From Papaver somniferum (Eukaryota; Streptophyta; Magnoliopsida; Ranunculales; Papaveraceae), in NCBI RefSeq assembly GCF_003573695.1, contig NC_039362.1, positions 109,533,120-109,597,119 on the forward strand: a stretch of 64,000 nucleotides of DNA, given 5' to 3'. The notes below the pieces were generated by a model. That model searched no databases and was not told the DNA's origin. It saw only the letters and a program-made list of their open reading frames with translations. Within the stretch, counting starts at the first letter, position 1, and each line of letters opens with the position of its first letter. Positions 32,639 through 44,159 of this stretch are shown piece by piece. Made by a program: the position numbers and the translations under genes.

Positions 32639-33598
32639 TTACACCGAAAGGTTTACCTCCAAGAGTTCGAATATCACGAAGAAAAAAGTACAAGGATTTA
32701 CATCCAAGACACGCTGCTGGGGAAAACCGTACTGGTACCCATCAGCTATGGCCATCATATAAACAACAGAGGAGGGAGGTTCAACCACGAGGTTAGCTTC
32801 CGAAGCTCTCAAATTCTTCTCCCACATCTCCGCAACACGGTCCTCAGAAGACAATTGCATCATCTGACGAGTATAAGCGTCGGAATTCTTCTTACCAATG
32901 ACCACTGGAGCAGGATTAGGGACGAACATCACATTCTTCTTTTTAAGCCAAGCCAAAATGGCATCTTCACTCTCAGGCATCAGCGAGTGAGGTAAATCCT
33001 CCGAAGGAGACTCAACTGCAGACTTCTCCCTGGCTGTTATTTCCTCGTCCGCGCAAGTTTCGACATCACAACCCTCAGTATGACCACCTGCGTTTTCATC
33101 CTGCTGACCAGTGGCACCCTCTTTACCAAGATTCCCAAGCACATCCCAATCATCATTTTGGGAAAGCAATGAGAAGTCTTCGGCAAGACCCATGGCAGCG
33201 CTTACATCAAAGGATTCCCCTGCGGAATATATCCTAGCAAAGGAAAATTCTGGGGAAATAACAGGCAGGGTACCCACAACCTCATTCCCACCATCAGAAA
33301 ATCCTTCACCACCCACACCACCAGTATTATCGCCAACAGGGGCAGATCCCTCCTTGCCAGTACCACCTGCGGTAATATTACCCTCAGCTTCACCATCACC
33401 ACCCGCGACAACTTCTTCCTCACCTATACCACCCTCGTCATCAGGGGGAGAAGTATCAGTGCGTTCTTCTCCATCGGACATTTCTTCATACTCAGCAAAC
33501 CCTTCGTTCACAGGAGTAGTAACCTCTTCATAAACCTCAGCCTCACCAGTCACAACAGTAGAAGATTACTTGGGTCCAATTTTCTTCTTCTTCGACAC
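32639..33598 (-). pseudogene. Antisense gene of Tat element 1: acidic Gly-rich exon
   Basis: The frame, entered from the intron at 33599-33714, begins VSKKKKIGPK, has one stop, then about 300 open codons. They are Glu/Gly/Asp-rich and low-complexity first (EEMSDGEERTDTSPPDDEGG), then more ordered (FSFARIYSAGESFDVSAAMG, DAYTRQMMQLSSEDRVAEMW). A basic nuclear-signal-like KKKK lies at the exon start. Composition suggests a flexible acidic linker between the globular part (33715-34460) and the coiled coil. Confidence 0.6.
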
Positions 33599-33714
33599 CT
33601 AACAAACCAGTACACGTCCCAACAAAAGCTCATTTTCTCCCTCACTTAAATTTTTTTTTCAACCAAGGAAAAAAAGGGGGAAAATAAAATAAAGAATATA
33701 AGAAGAAATTGTAC
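33599..33714 (-). other. Intron in antisense gene (Tat element 1)
   Basis: On the minus strand the donor is AAG|GTACAATTTC and the acceptor TTTGTTAG|GTGTCG. The 116-nt interval is T-rich. Removing it joins AAG to GTG TCG in frame, so K-S-A-A-T-T-K continues into V-S-K-K-K-K. Consistent reading frame across canonical sites supports a true intron. Confidence 0.7.
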
Positions 33715-34460
33715 CTTGGTAGTAGCAGCACTCTTCGGAGGAAGGGTAGCACCAGAACCCTCATCCTCATCTCCATCAACGACATCAAGAGCGTAAGGAA
33801 AATTTATGCCCGCAAAATTCAGACGCCAAGGACAGAAATCTCCATAATGAGCAGGAGGAGTTTCACGAGGCTTGCTATTTTTAGATGGACGCCAACCGCG
33901 CGGACCAGGAATCCAACCATAAGCCCAAGGGCCAACAATTTCAATGACAGTAGCATTCCACTTATAATCATGATCACGCTTAATCCTTTCACGAGCAGGA
34001 AAGAGTTTCCGTTTAGCAGATCCCTCGGTGCCAGGAACATACTTCAGCTTGGCATCGCTCACCTCACTTAAAAGACAAATTTCACCCCGAGGAGCGGCAA
34101 TGTTACGAAGACTAACACTCCACGGTTTACGGTTCCTACTATTGATATAATCCCCAAAGGAGCTATTAAAATTTTGAGGAGTGTACCACTCTCTCTCAGC
34201 AGGATTTGGAACGTAGCAGGTCATCATCGTCTCCCCCTTGCTCCGCAGATAATATTCCTTCAGTGCACGAAGGTAATTCCCAGACAATTGCAACACAGAA
34301 CGATTATGAGTGTTTGTGGAAGAACCTTCACGACTAGCCAGCACATCTTAATAAAAGGAGTCACCCGACTTATACAGGGGAAACATGAGACCCGCCTCGA
34401 AGGCTCCAACCGTAGTCAACAGATGAAACTCATCAAACTGATACTTTGAGATAAGTTCAT
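33715..34460 (-). pseudogene. Antisense gene of Tat element 1: globular exon
   Basis: Open from 34344 to the intron, with the sense continuing upstream to about 34460 (ISKYQFDEFHLLTTVGAFEA, then one stop before DVLASREGSS). Ordered features: NYLRALKEYYLRSKGE, PAEREWYTPQNFN, NRKPWSVSLRNIAAPRGEIC, then WNATVIEIVGPWAYGWIPGP and WRLNFAGINFPYALDVVD. Rich in Trp, Tyr and Pro, it looks folded. I recall antisense genes of Tat elements (for example Grande and Retand) in this position, but I cannot confirm homology. Confidence 0.6.
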
Positions 34461-34471
34461 AAGTGATATCA

Positions 34472-35119
34472 TCATAAGGGCATAAAAGCGAACCTCAAAG
34501 GATTGAAGCTCATGTTTTTCATGGAACATCTCAAGATCAATATGCTTGAACGTGCCTTCTTCTTACCAACTGAAACGCTGCGTATCACTGGGGCAGCCTC
34601 TTCCTCGTCTGCGGAATCTGACGTGGGACTCAATTCTGAAGCCTTCCTTTTGGAAGGAATATTTTTAGGTGGATCAACTTTCAACATAGTACCCTTGGAG
34701 TACTTCCCCTTGAAAGAAACCGTTGGGGGAGGCGGCAAAGAACTCTGTAGGGGCACTGAAGGAGGAGCCATAGAACGAAGGGGCGGAACATCCAATGTTT
34801 CACTACGAGGAGGAGGAGACCGCGCATTCCTAGAATCATCACGAGGGGAAGCCTGCGTACTCCTAGAATCTTCACGAGGACGAGAAGGAGCGCGGTTAAC
34901 AGCGTACCTAGACCCAGAAGGACCCTTCGGCAGATCCCCTTTCTTAGTAGACAAAGCCTTCGTACCAGAAGAAGATGAAACCCTATGACCACGAGGATCC
35001 GTTTGCGAAGATTTAGAGGAACCTTACCCAAGTGGAGATCTATCGGAGTCTCTACGTGGAGGGGATCTTGGCAGACTAGACGGCAGGGTCTGGTAAGGAA
35101 CCCGCGAACGATCAGACAT
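34472..35119 (-). pseudogene. Antisense gene of Tat element 1: N-terminal Ser/Arg/Pro-rich exon
   Basis: The first ATG at 35119 gives MSDRSRVPYQTLPSSLPRSP, then one in-frame stop (near 35026) before the frame continues SSGTKALSTKKGDLPKGP and a low-complexity RS/P-rich region (SRPREDSRSTQASPRDDSRN). The end carries KRKASEL and GKKKARSS, two basic clusters resembling nuclear signals. The SR-like composition suggests an RNA- or splicing-related nuclear protein, but it may simply be a disordered tail. Confidence 0.55.
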
Positions 35120-35874
35120 AGCTACGAGGAAACACAAAAACAGTTTAGAGGAGAATACGAGGGGATCACTAAAGATCAAAAAACCCAGAAACTGATGGTT
35201 CATCCGGATTAACATCAAAAACCCTAAAATTTGAAAATAATCAGAAATACCCCATCAGACTCCAGAGATGACACTTAGATACATACTTATAGACTTTGTA
35301 ACAAAGAAAAGGGGAAAGCATATATGCTTCGACATATGTGTTCTTCGTCACAAAGCCAAAAGTACAGCAACAGAAGACAAACGGGTAGATACAACAACAG
35401 AAGATAGATAAATCAATGATAGAAATAATGAAAAACCCCATACCTGTATAAAAGAAGACGACAAGCACCAACCACAGGCGAAGATAGAAAAATCAGATAA
35501 ATCAAAAGCAAGTTATCTTTAATACAGGGGCAGCAGCAGTCGAAAGCGAAAGAGTCAAAAAATTGAAAATAGGTTATCTTCCTCACAAGGACGACGATAA
35601 TAAATGACTAAAGAACAAGAATAGAAAACAAAAACCACATGAAGAGGATGAACACTGACAAGAAGAGGATGAAAGTTATTTTCACATTCTCTTTCCTATT
35701 TATAAAGCTAAAGAAGACAATAAATGTCCCTCGTACCAAGGAGCAGTTAATACAAAAGTGGGAAACGTGCCCGTATTTATAGGGGAAGTTATTTCAGGAG
35801 AGATGAAACGTGTGCGACGATCTTTCTTCTTCTAAACTGCAAAATACGCCCAGGTCAGAAGAAGAGGGGCAAAT
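35120..35874 (-). promoter_or_regulatory. Presumed upstream region of the antisense gene and polypurine tract
   Basis: About 750 bp without coding sequence between the antisense ATG and the 3' LTR. In minus sense it includes CTATTTATAG (35761-35785), and TATAAATAGG is readable at 35696-35706, both TATA-like. The plus-sense GAAGAGGGGCAAAT at 35861-35874 abuts the 3' LTR and is the polypurine tract. The antisense promoter is inferred from position only. Confidence 0.4.
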
Positions 35875-36854
35875 TGTATGTACACATTTCATTGTCCACC
35901 ACGTGTACAGGAAGAGACACGTGGAAAGCATGCAAAGCGAGACATCAAAACATGACAACAAGCAGTCATAACCTAGGGGAGCATCTCATCAGAAAATGTC
36001 ACCGATCAGCAGATCTGACGGTCAAGGACTGAGGATCACAGAGGTATGATGGCAGAGAAGAGCACCAGATAATACCCCTCGGGTTTTAGTACATCCTATC
36101 CCAAGGAAGATCCAAGATCAACGGCTGAGAGAGAGATTGACTGACACGGATGTGACCAGACTAAGAGATACTTGTCTGACACGAGCGGACGTCCAACTGT
36201 CCGCATTAAATACCAAGAGATATACACGCGTCAATCAGCTCGTGGAACAAGCGAGGATAGCTCTTCGTATTCAAGCTTAGACCGCAGGATATAACGAAGA
36301 CCTCTGCGTGATGGACATAAAGCACAAGAAGATAAGGTTGCAACGGATTCTCAGACGTAGGACCCACGTTTCAACCCTATAAATACCCCTCTCCACTAAG
36401 AGAAAAGGGGTCGACCAATCCACAATCCTTAGAAGAGAACATAAGAGAGAGAAATAGGAAGAGTAAGTAAATCCCCTGCTTCCTCAGACTAATGTATACT
36501 CAAAAATCATTCGACTATCTTTGTAAACATTCAATACATAGTGAAACACCAACCCCCCTGGATGTAGGCCTTAGTGCCGAACCACGTAAATCTCCATCTT
36601 ATTTATATTTCAGCACTTTTATATTCATCGTATATCCCTTATGATTCGTATTTATGTTCGTAGTTGTAGTCTTACTCCTTATACGATCATTTCCTGATAT
36701 TACTCGACTAGGCAGTGATGAGCCCGAAGTCTTTGAGTCGATAAATCGATACTATCATCCATTCTATGCATGTGTCATTTAATTCAAGAGTTTTTTGTAT
36801 GTGCGAACATTGTTTGTGAACACGTAGAATGCCTTCGTGATTTATGTGTTCACA
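35875..36854 (+). repeat. 3' LTR of Tat-type element 1
   Basis: A 980-bp near-identical copy of 26905-27883, followed by the AGTTT duplication at 36855-36859. Confidence 0.9.
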
Positions 36855-36859
36855 AGTTT

Positions 36860-38142
36860 AGTCGAACCCTTTTCTCCATCTCGACCACAGCTCCATTCCT
36901 TCACTTCGCAGGCATCTTGTCTTCGAAATCCCAGCTTAACCTTCTCGTACACAGCCCAAAACCAAGGCTGTAGCTTCAGGTTTCTATCTCGAACTGCCAT
37001 TATTCGAGCCACCTCCAACGAATTCCGCCAACATACTTCCATGAACTGAACACCTACTTGCACTGCCGACACAATTCACATCAAAAACCAATTCCAGTTG
37101 CAACTAATTTCAGCCAAAACTCGACGACAACCGACACCATCTTCCTTGCAGCTGTTCATTACCATTTTTAGTCATCCACTGTGGATTGTAGAACAAAACC
37201 ATCCATGCCTTCATAAATCGAACCCCTTCGTGTAGACACTGAACCGATGGCATGCAGCGGCAACAGCTCGAACGCAGCAGCAACTTGAATTAAACTGCAA
37301 CGTTCATATCAGCAACATCTTACCTCCTGGCCTTAAAGCTTCTCAGTTCATGGCCATACAATAATGATAGCAACATTGGTTTCGCCGTCCCTGAAAATCC
37401 ATGACTCTTCTTTCCTCGCAAAGCTCGCATGTTCTCCATCTTCACTGCCAATCTTTCCCGAGACAAAGACCACTTCAATCATCTCCATCAAACTATCGAA
37501 AAACTTACATTCCACCAGCGTTTATAAATCAGACCCATTGTTGCTAAGAAGAGTTTCCTGCAATTTCGAATTCTCCCATACTTCATTGTCACGAGTACTG
37601 CAGCTCAGGTCACAGCAAACTCTAGCTTTCTCCATTTATGTTGCTGTAAATGGCAAGACTCCATCTCGTCAACCACAGCTTGATGTATCCAGCAAAATCT
37701 CCATTCAAACTTCGCAGTGGTCTTCATTCTCGATCTCGGATTATACAGAATGGTGATGACGGCTCCAGCTTGCTTCGAAGAAGACTAAAAGAATGTTCCA
37801 CTCCCTCAGATCTCTTTTCGTTGATAAACACGACCTCTTGGGGCAGCTCACGTGACTAAGCTTGGAATTTTTTGCTCCCCATTTCTTCATCTAGCCGTGG
37901 AGGTGACACACGAGATGTTGACAAGGCAGCCCAAATAAGCCTCAGACTGCTTCGTGCCGCGAGTAGTTCTAGAGTGTTTCCGTCGCAAGCACCATTCAGC
38001 TTCTATTTAGCCATTTACTTTCCGAATGAATCAATTCACTTGTACTTTCTACAAAAGCACTAAAATAATGTTGTTAGCCAAAATATTGAGTCCTAGCTAA
38101 TATAAACATGGGTACAAAATATAGTATTTTACGTGCTTATCA
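36860..38142 (-). repeat. Right part of the long LTR-like unit
   Basis: Continues the unit begun at 23436 after the nested element. The minus-sense start TGATAAGCACGTAAAATAC at the right end, then TAGCTAGGACTCAATATTTTGG-type sequence, is a common start of long plant Ty3-type LTRs. Open frames here (for example 37364-37756) lack domains and are treated as chance. Confidence 0.6.
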
Positions 38143-38559
38143 CAAGTCCAAAAAATTTTTTATGTGCAAGCAACTAGTACTATTACTACTAATCCTAGCA
38201 TGACAGAATATTAATTCAACAATCAGTATAGTCGAATCCAAACTCATCCAACATTGCTAAAACCTATCTGCAATTCTGCGTACAAAACCCCACCATGATT
38301 TAAGAATCAATTTTTTTCAACAATCCATACATTCATTCTTTAGATAATAGGAAAATCCAAAGTGCTTACTTAAATATGTACCAAATTCAGTACCATGATG
38401 ATCATCATTACCAAAATAGTATAACCCAAAACCAAAAACAAAGGCTAAGAGTATATAATTTACACTAACCAGTTCCTTAAACAAAAACCAAAAAATATTC
38501 CAACCTAATCATTCATCTATTAGCAAACACAAACAAATACATTCTATCACCTGGCTTGA

Positions 38560-41500
38560 TTATCGCTTAGTCCTTGGAAATGGTTGCTCAGATGCAGTCG
38601 TTTGAGAAGCAGGGACTGCTGTTGGTGCTGGTGCTTTCCTTGCAGTTCTACCCTTAATGTCGTCCCGATAGTAATCATCCCTGGATGTCCTTTGCAGGTC
38701 AAGTTTATCTACCTTCGGCAATTTATACTCATTCCGACAAATAACTGCCGTACTGAATTCCTCGTCGACTTCATCACCAACATATTTCCATATTTGGGTA
38801 GGTGCACCTAACACAATAGACTTTTTTTTATTTTCCTGGTCTGCCACATAAAATACCTGCTTAGCTTGGGAGGCTACAATGAAAGGATCATCCTGGAGTC
38901 CCAACTTATCAAGCTCAACCCAAATGTAGCCAAGTTTGTCTTTTGAGACCCCTATTTTGGTAACCCATTTACACCTGAAAAGTGGCATTTTCAGCGAATG
39001 ATATGTCAGCACCCATATCTCTTGTAAAACACCATAATAATCCGCCAGATTAAGGGTAATCCCCGGTTTTCTAATATGTGTGTCAGTTTCCTCTACGTAA
39101 ACCCCGCTATTCTGGTTAACGGAATCATCATGAGATTTTGTGCGAAATAGGTATCCATTGATGTGATATGCTTCGTATGTCTCTACTTGTGCATTCGGTG
39201 GGATTGATAGCCACCTTAATCCTGATTGAAGTTTTCCCTAGAGTCTGCCCATTCACTCTCAACCTGAAATACATTATAAGGATTAGCCTCCGTCTCAACG
39301 CAAAAGTTACATAGCAAGAGTGACATTTTCTGCAAACTCTTACCACTTTTTGTAACCATTTGGCGAACTCTTCACGATGTTTTTGATCTAGCTGTCTATC
39401 ATTCATACCAAGATATGTCTCCTTCAAAACATTCTGGTGTCGGCTGGACAGTGCAATGATTAATGTTATTATCTTTACAGAAATTCGGACACAGAATCAA
39501 AAACTAAATAAAAAATGAGGTTATTTGGTTAGATCTAGTTATACTTACTCAACGTAAAGAGCAACTTCAGGCGAATTCCGCAATTCATAGAAATGCTCTT
39601 TATCAAACAGATCCTTCTCAAGAAGAGGAAACTTAGCAGATGACATTGGTTTTCCCCTGAAAGAATAAGAATCTTCGCCAGTGTCAGATGTGTTGAGTGT
39701 GTCTGGTGTAATTCCGACTGTATCATTCATGCTTTCTTGGTGCTCACTGATAATCTCAATTGTCTCTTCCGCAAGGTTCCCTTCAGCAATGCTTCATCCA
39801 GGTCTGTTTCTGTTTCGCACATGCCCTTTAATGACCTTCATGCACCTTTCAAACGGATACATCCATCGAAAGAATACATGACCACAAATTTGCACTTCCC
39901 TGGTAAGATGCATAGTTAGATGATGTCGAAAAAGGATGGAGGAAAGTATTTCTCGAGCAAGCACAACGTCACAACGAGATCCGACTACAATTTTTCTAGC
40001 TCTGCCACCTTGATTTCTTTGCTAGATATTGCCCTGAAATAGAAACAAAACCTGATAATAGCATATCTTGTTGGCTGTGGCATAATTGATTTAATCGCAA
40101 TGGGCAAAAAATGCTGCATTAGCATGTGATAATCATGCGATTTTAGTCCGATAATCTTTCGATCTTTCCGATTCACCAGGGTTGAAAAGTTTGAACAATA
40201 CCCTTGTGGAACCTTTATCTCGGATAATGTTGCACATAAATTGTCCTTTTCCTCCGGTCTTAATGAGTGACATGATGCCTTTACCCCTTTGCCATTTTCC
40301 TTAGGTTGCAACTCGTCTCTAAAACCCATCTCCTTAAGGTCCATTCGAGCAACAAGGTGGTCTTTCGAATTAAATTCATTGTTCAACAATGTTCCAACGA
40401 TACTCTCGCATACATTCTTTTCGACGTGCATGAAATCTATGCAATGGTGGACAACATGATACCGCCAGTAGGGGAGGAGCCGGAACCATATATTGAACCT
40501 TTTCCAGTAGGGCCTATCAGTCTCCTTATCCTTCCCTTTCTTCTTCCCCTTCCCCTTTTTTGGGTCGATGGTCTTTTCGATTCTCTTCATCTTTCCACCT
40601 CTTCCAGGGTTATCCTGCACGAATTCCACCACAATGTTCTTCCGTCCCTTTCCCCATTTATTCTTTATAGACTTTACCTCATTGTATATTTCTGACGGGG
40701 TCATAAGTCCCAGAGCCTTTTCAGTTTCTTCTTTTCCGTTGAACCCCTTCTGACGTCTGAATGGATGATCGTATGGTAGGTATCTTATATTCCTGGTATA
40801 AACCTCTTTTCTACAATGTTTTAGCCTGACATAGTAAGTATTTCTCCCACATACCTTACATGCGTCTCGTCCCTGGTAGGGGCAACCACACAGTATACCG
40901 AGAGCCGGGTAATCATTTATTGTCCATAAAATAACCGTACGTAGAGTAAACATCTGCTGTTTCAGCGCATTAAAACATTCGACTCCCTCAAATAATTCCT
41001 TGAGATCCTCGACAAACGGTTGTAACATAACATCAATGTCCTTACAAGGCCCCCCCTCGATAATTAATGACAACATGGTGAACTTTCTCTTCATACACAA
41101 CTCTGGCGGAAGGTTGTAAATCACTGTCAGAATTGGCCACACACTGTGCTGTTTTTGCATGCCTTTGTTTACATCAACCCCGTCAGCCGAAATGCCTAGC
41201 CGCAGATTTCGAGGATCATCACGAATTACGATATATCTTTCATCTATATTTTTACATGCTGGTGAGTCCGCCGGATGCTTTAAAACACCCTCTTCTTTCT
41301 TTTTGGTGTCGTGCCACAATAAATATTTGACAGTTCTCTTTGATTGAAACATCCGTTTCAGTCTTGGGATAATTGGGATATACCACAAGACTTTTACCGG
41401 AATTTTTCATGCACCTCTTTGGTGGTGTCGTCAACTTTCCATCTTGATTCCACACAGGTGGGATACTTGATGTGATCCTTGTAATTCTTCCTATAGAGAA

Positions 41501-42182
41501 TGCAGTCATTGATGCATAAATGTATCTTTACGTAACCTGAACCCAAATCTCTCATCACCTTCTTAGATTCATATGTACTTTTCATCATCTCATTTCCTTG
41601 AGGGAGCATGGATTTTAACAGTGGTATAAGTTCATTAAAGAAATTTCCGGAAGATCCGTGCTTGCTCTTCAAGTTAAACAGTTCACACATTGTAGATATC
41701 TTTGTAAAATCCGCACATCCTTCGTATAGGGGTTTCCCAGCATCTTTGAGTATCTGTTGCATCTTCTTAGAATCCTTTGAAAATTTATCTCCTTATAAAG
41801 CACTAACCATTTCTATAGTCTCTGAAGCATGTGTTGGTTCATCATAATGCGGACCATCGCTGCCATTACCATCCAGAAGTGTCCACATTGATGACTCATC
41901 TCTTTCTTCGTGCTTAGTCCATACGGCATAATTTTGAATGAATCCAGAAGAATATAAATGAAACTTAACTTTACTTACCTTGTGCACGTAGAGGTTGAGA
42001 CATTTCACACACGGACATAGAAACTTAACTTTGCCATTGTCGTATGGTTTCCGTTTCCCATTCACAATATCCTGTTGGTATGTATGCGTAACAAACTTTA
42101 TAAATGCATCGACTCCGTTTTGATAACGCCGTTGGGTTCTATTGGTATACATCCGAGATTTATCCATTACTCTAGGATCCAT
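38560..42182 (-). pseudogene. CACTA TNP2-type transposase gene
   Basis: Minus-strand order: 42182-41793 begins MDPRVMDKSRMYTNRTQRRY, a transposase-associated domain with Cys pairs (FLCPCVKCLN). After a TAA at 41793-41795 the frame continues with a helix (MQQILKDAGKPLYEG) and CINDCILYRK. A 1-nt shift near 41390 leads into the catalytic domain 41388-39985 (WYIPIIPRLKRMF, LGISADGVDVNKG, TVILWTINDYPALGILCG, KVCGRNTYYV, CIDFMHVEKNVCESIVGTLL). After a stop, DLVVTLCLLEKYFPPSFFD and WMYPFERCMKVIKGHVRNR (DUF4218-like) follow in shifted frames. It ends with DUF4216 at 39012-38560 (SLKMPLFRCKWV, DDPFIVASQAKQVFYV). Few lesions, so recently active. Confidence 0.85.
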
Positions 42183-42849
42183 TATGAATTCTCAGGTACC
42201 TGGACGGAGAAAAAACTTGTCAACATCTTGTGAAAATGTTATTGTGGTCCGAATAAAACTACGAATTATCATTGCAAAGAGTAATATGTACACAAAGAGT
42301 AATCACAAATCACAATGTGAGATCAGTTATCATATATGAATCATACAAATAACCAGAGATTAGCTACCTACATACAGTTGTACGTGAAGACAATATTTAC
42401 CCTACTATGACCATTAGAGTTACTATCTCAGTTAACAATGCAGTACTGAAAAGAATTACTTACACGGTCGATCCGATTATTCCGCAAAGCAAAACTGACA
42501 GGGGAATATATGGTTTATCCAGGATATGAATCAGATGATCAAAGTAAACCACTTGTTTTGTTTTCTAGGGGGAGGTTAGAAGATTTGAGAGTAGAAATAT
42601 GAAATGATTTAAGACGAGAGAGATGAACACAGAGGGTAAATGGAAATTTGGCAATATTTTTACTAATAAATAATTTGCAAAATATTTAAGTGTATATCGT
42701 AAATAATTTAGTAAAATAGGAAGGTAAAGATCCTTCAATTTGCATGTTGCACGTTCTACGTTAAGAATTTTCTCAGTCAAATCTTGTTATCCTGCTGCAT
42801 AATTTTCTGCTTTGACGGCTCTAAAAGACCGTAGTTAGATGCGATGCAA
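42183..42849. other. 5' flank of the TNP2 gene
   Basis: No coding sequence. It should contain the transposase promoter and the right CACTA end, but I found no clear CACTA terminus or subterminal repeat array here. The LINE fragment begins next to it. Confidence 0.35.
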
Positions 42850-43990
42850 CTAATATTTATTCCATCCTGAAGATTTTTTTTGTTCGTACCCGAATTCAGA
42901 AAATAAATCAAAATGATAGCTAAAAAGCGGAGTACGTGTTGTTGCGGTTGTTATAACGATACTAAAGTACAAAACTAACTTTGTAAAAAGTGGAGTACGT
43001 GTTGGTACAGTTGAAAAATAAAATCGTAAGAACTGGAAGAAGCTATCGACCCAATTAGAATTAAGTGAACTAAAACACATTACTCTAATTATATGTTCTA
43101 TCCAATTAGAATTAATATCTAAAACCAAAGCTTGATTCATCCAATTAACATAATAAGTTTGATCATTGATGAATTTCATTAAAGTCTCACAATCTGATTC
43201 AAAGATAACATGATTAAAGTTCTTAGAGGGTTCCAGAGTAACAGCTGCCAGCATAGCCTTACATTCCAGCTCCTCAGCTTCAACTCCTATCTTCATTCCT
43301 CCATTGAAGCATTGTCCTTGCACCCGAATGCAGGTACCTGCAAAATTCCTCACTATTATCCCTATTCCACCTTGTAATGAATCTGACTTAAAGAAGCATC
43401 AAAATGTAGAAGAAATAAGATTAGTTCCAGGAGACACAAGTTTATTAATGCCATCTATTGACATTGTCCTATTTGGAGTTATAGTCTGAAAAATCTTTGA
43501 ACATCAAATAGTCCAAACTGATGCTTTAAAAAAAAAGCCAAACTGAAACCATTAGCAATTTATTAATCTCATGTCTAGTAATTCATGCACAAAAGGTAAC
43601 ATTGATATTTAAAACCAACCAAATAGATCTAGCATAACCACATTCAAGGAATAGGTGATTACTGGATTCCACAAGATGATTACACAAACTGCAATGCAAT
43701 TCAATATCATTTCCATATCTAGCTAGTTTATCTCTTGTTGGGACTATATCTTTTAACACTTCCAAACAAATAATTTAACTTCCACAAAGCTTTCCATACC
43801 TGTGGAAAAACTGAATTAGTACCTGCAAAAGTATTAGATGGACTAGACAACACATTATAGACACCCCTAACAGAGAATTGTCCTTTCCTATCTGAAAGAC
43901 AAATAAGAGTATGAAGTCCGATTAACCCACCATTGAGTTCTGGCGGTACTCTGTAGCTGGTGGTACTCCGAAAATATGAATACTATGAAG
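42850..43990 (-). pseudogene. LINE-type tail: zinc-binding RT domain and RNase H
   Basis: Minus-strand order: 43960-43780 reads GQFSVRGVYNVLSSP and VWKALWKL; 43765-43583 reads VLKDIVPTRDKLARYG, CSLCNHLVESSNHLFLECGY (zf-RVT, C-x2-C...H-x4-C); 43353-42950 contains GTCIRVQGQCFNGGMKIGVE, EELECKAMLAAV and FESDCETLMKFI, an RNase H-like RVT_3 domain with its Glu and Asp. A frameshift falls between the W-K-L block and VLKD. This order is the C-terminus of plant non-LTR retrotransposons. The RT core is not in this window, so the copy is truncated. Confidence 0.8.
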
Positions 43991-44159
43991 TAAACGATTT
44001 CATAAAATGTGAATGCTTCCCCCTTTTCCTCTAAGTAGTGCGCTTTAACGGCTTCGTGCTACAAAAACAACACACAAACTTATTTGGTCACATATAAATT
44101 GAAAAAAGTATTGTGCCGAATAAACCATAAAGATGCGTACAAGTTGTAGAGGGGACAAG

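Larger units (their letters stand above)
26905..36854 (+). mobile_element. Ty3/Gypsy retrotransposon, Tat type, 5' deleted
   Basis: Two LTRs of 979 and 980 bp with few differences, flanked by AGTTT at 26900-26904 and 36855-36859. The element has a primer site and polypurine tract. The pol remnant has the RT-RNase H connection, RNase H, a second RNase H and integrase, the order diagnostic of the Tat lineage. Gag, protease and nearly all RT are deleted directly after the primer site. Between integrase and the 3' LTR, 5.4 kb holds an antisense gene with introns. Confidence 0.9.
23436..38142 (-). mobile_element. Long solo LTR-like unit carrying a nested Ty3 element
   Basis: The ends are TGATAGGATCC on the left and GTGCTTATCA on the right, flanked by exact CAAGT duplications (23431-23435, 38143-38147). 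In minus sense it starts TGATAAGCACGTAAAATAC and ends near a CTCCCTGTGGGTTCGACCC box (plus 23510-23532), a familiar arrangement of long Ty3-type LTRs. Without the nested Ty3 element (26905-36859) it is about 4.75 kb. No gag-pol is present, so it is best read as one very long solo LTR, or an LTR fused with captured DNA. 24600-26600 looks foreign to the rest. Confidence 0.65.

Noticed and set aside
33111..33533. Plus-strand Pro/Ser-rich frame opposite the acidic antisense exon
   Set aside because: Low-complexity shadow of the antisense Gly/Glu-rich exon.
37364..37756. 130-codon plus frame in the right part of the long LTR-like unit
   Set aside because: No domain, LTR-like context and a reading direction opposite to the unit; treated as chance.
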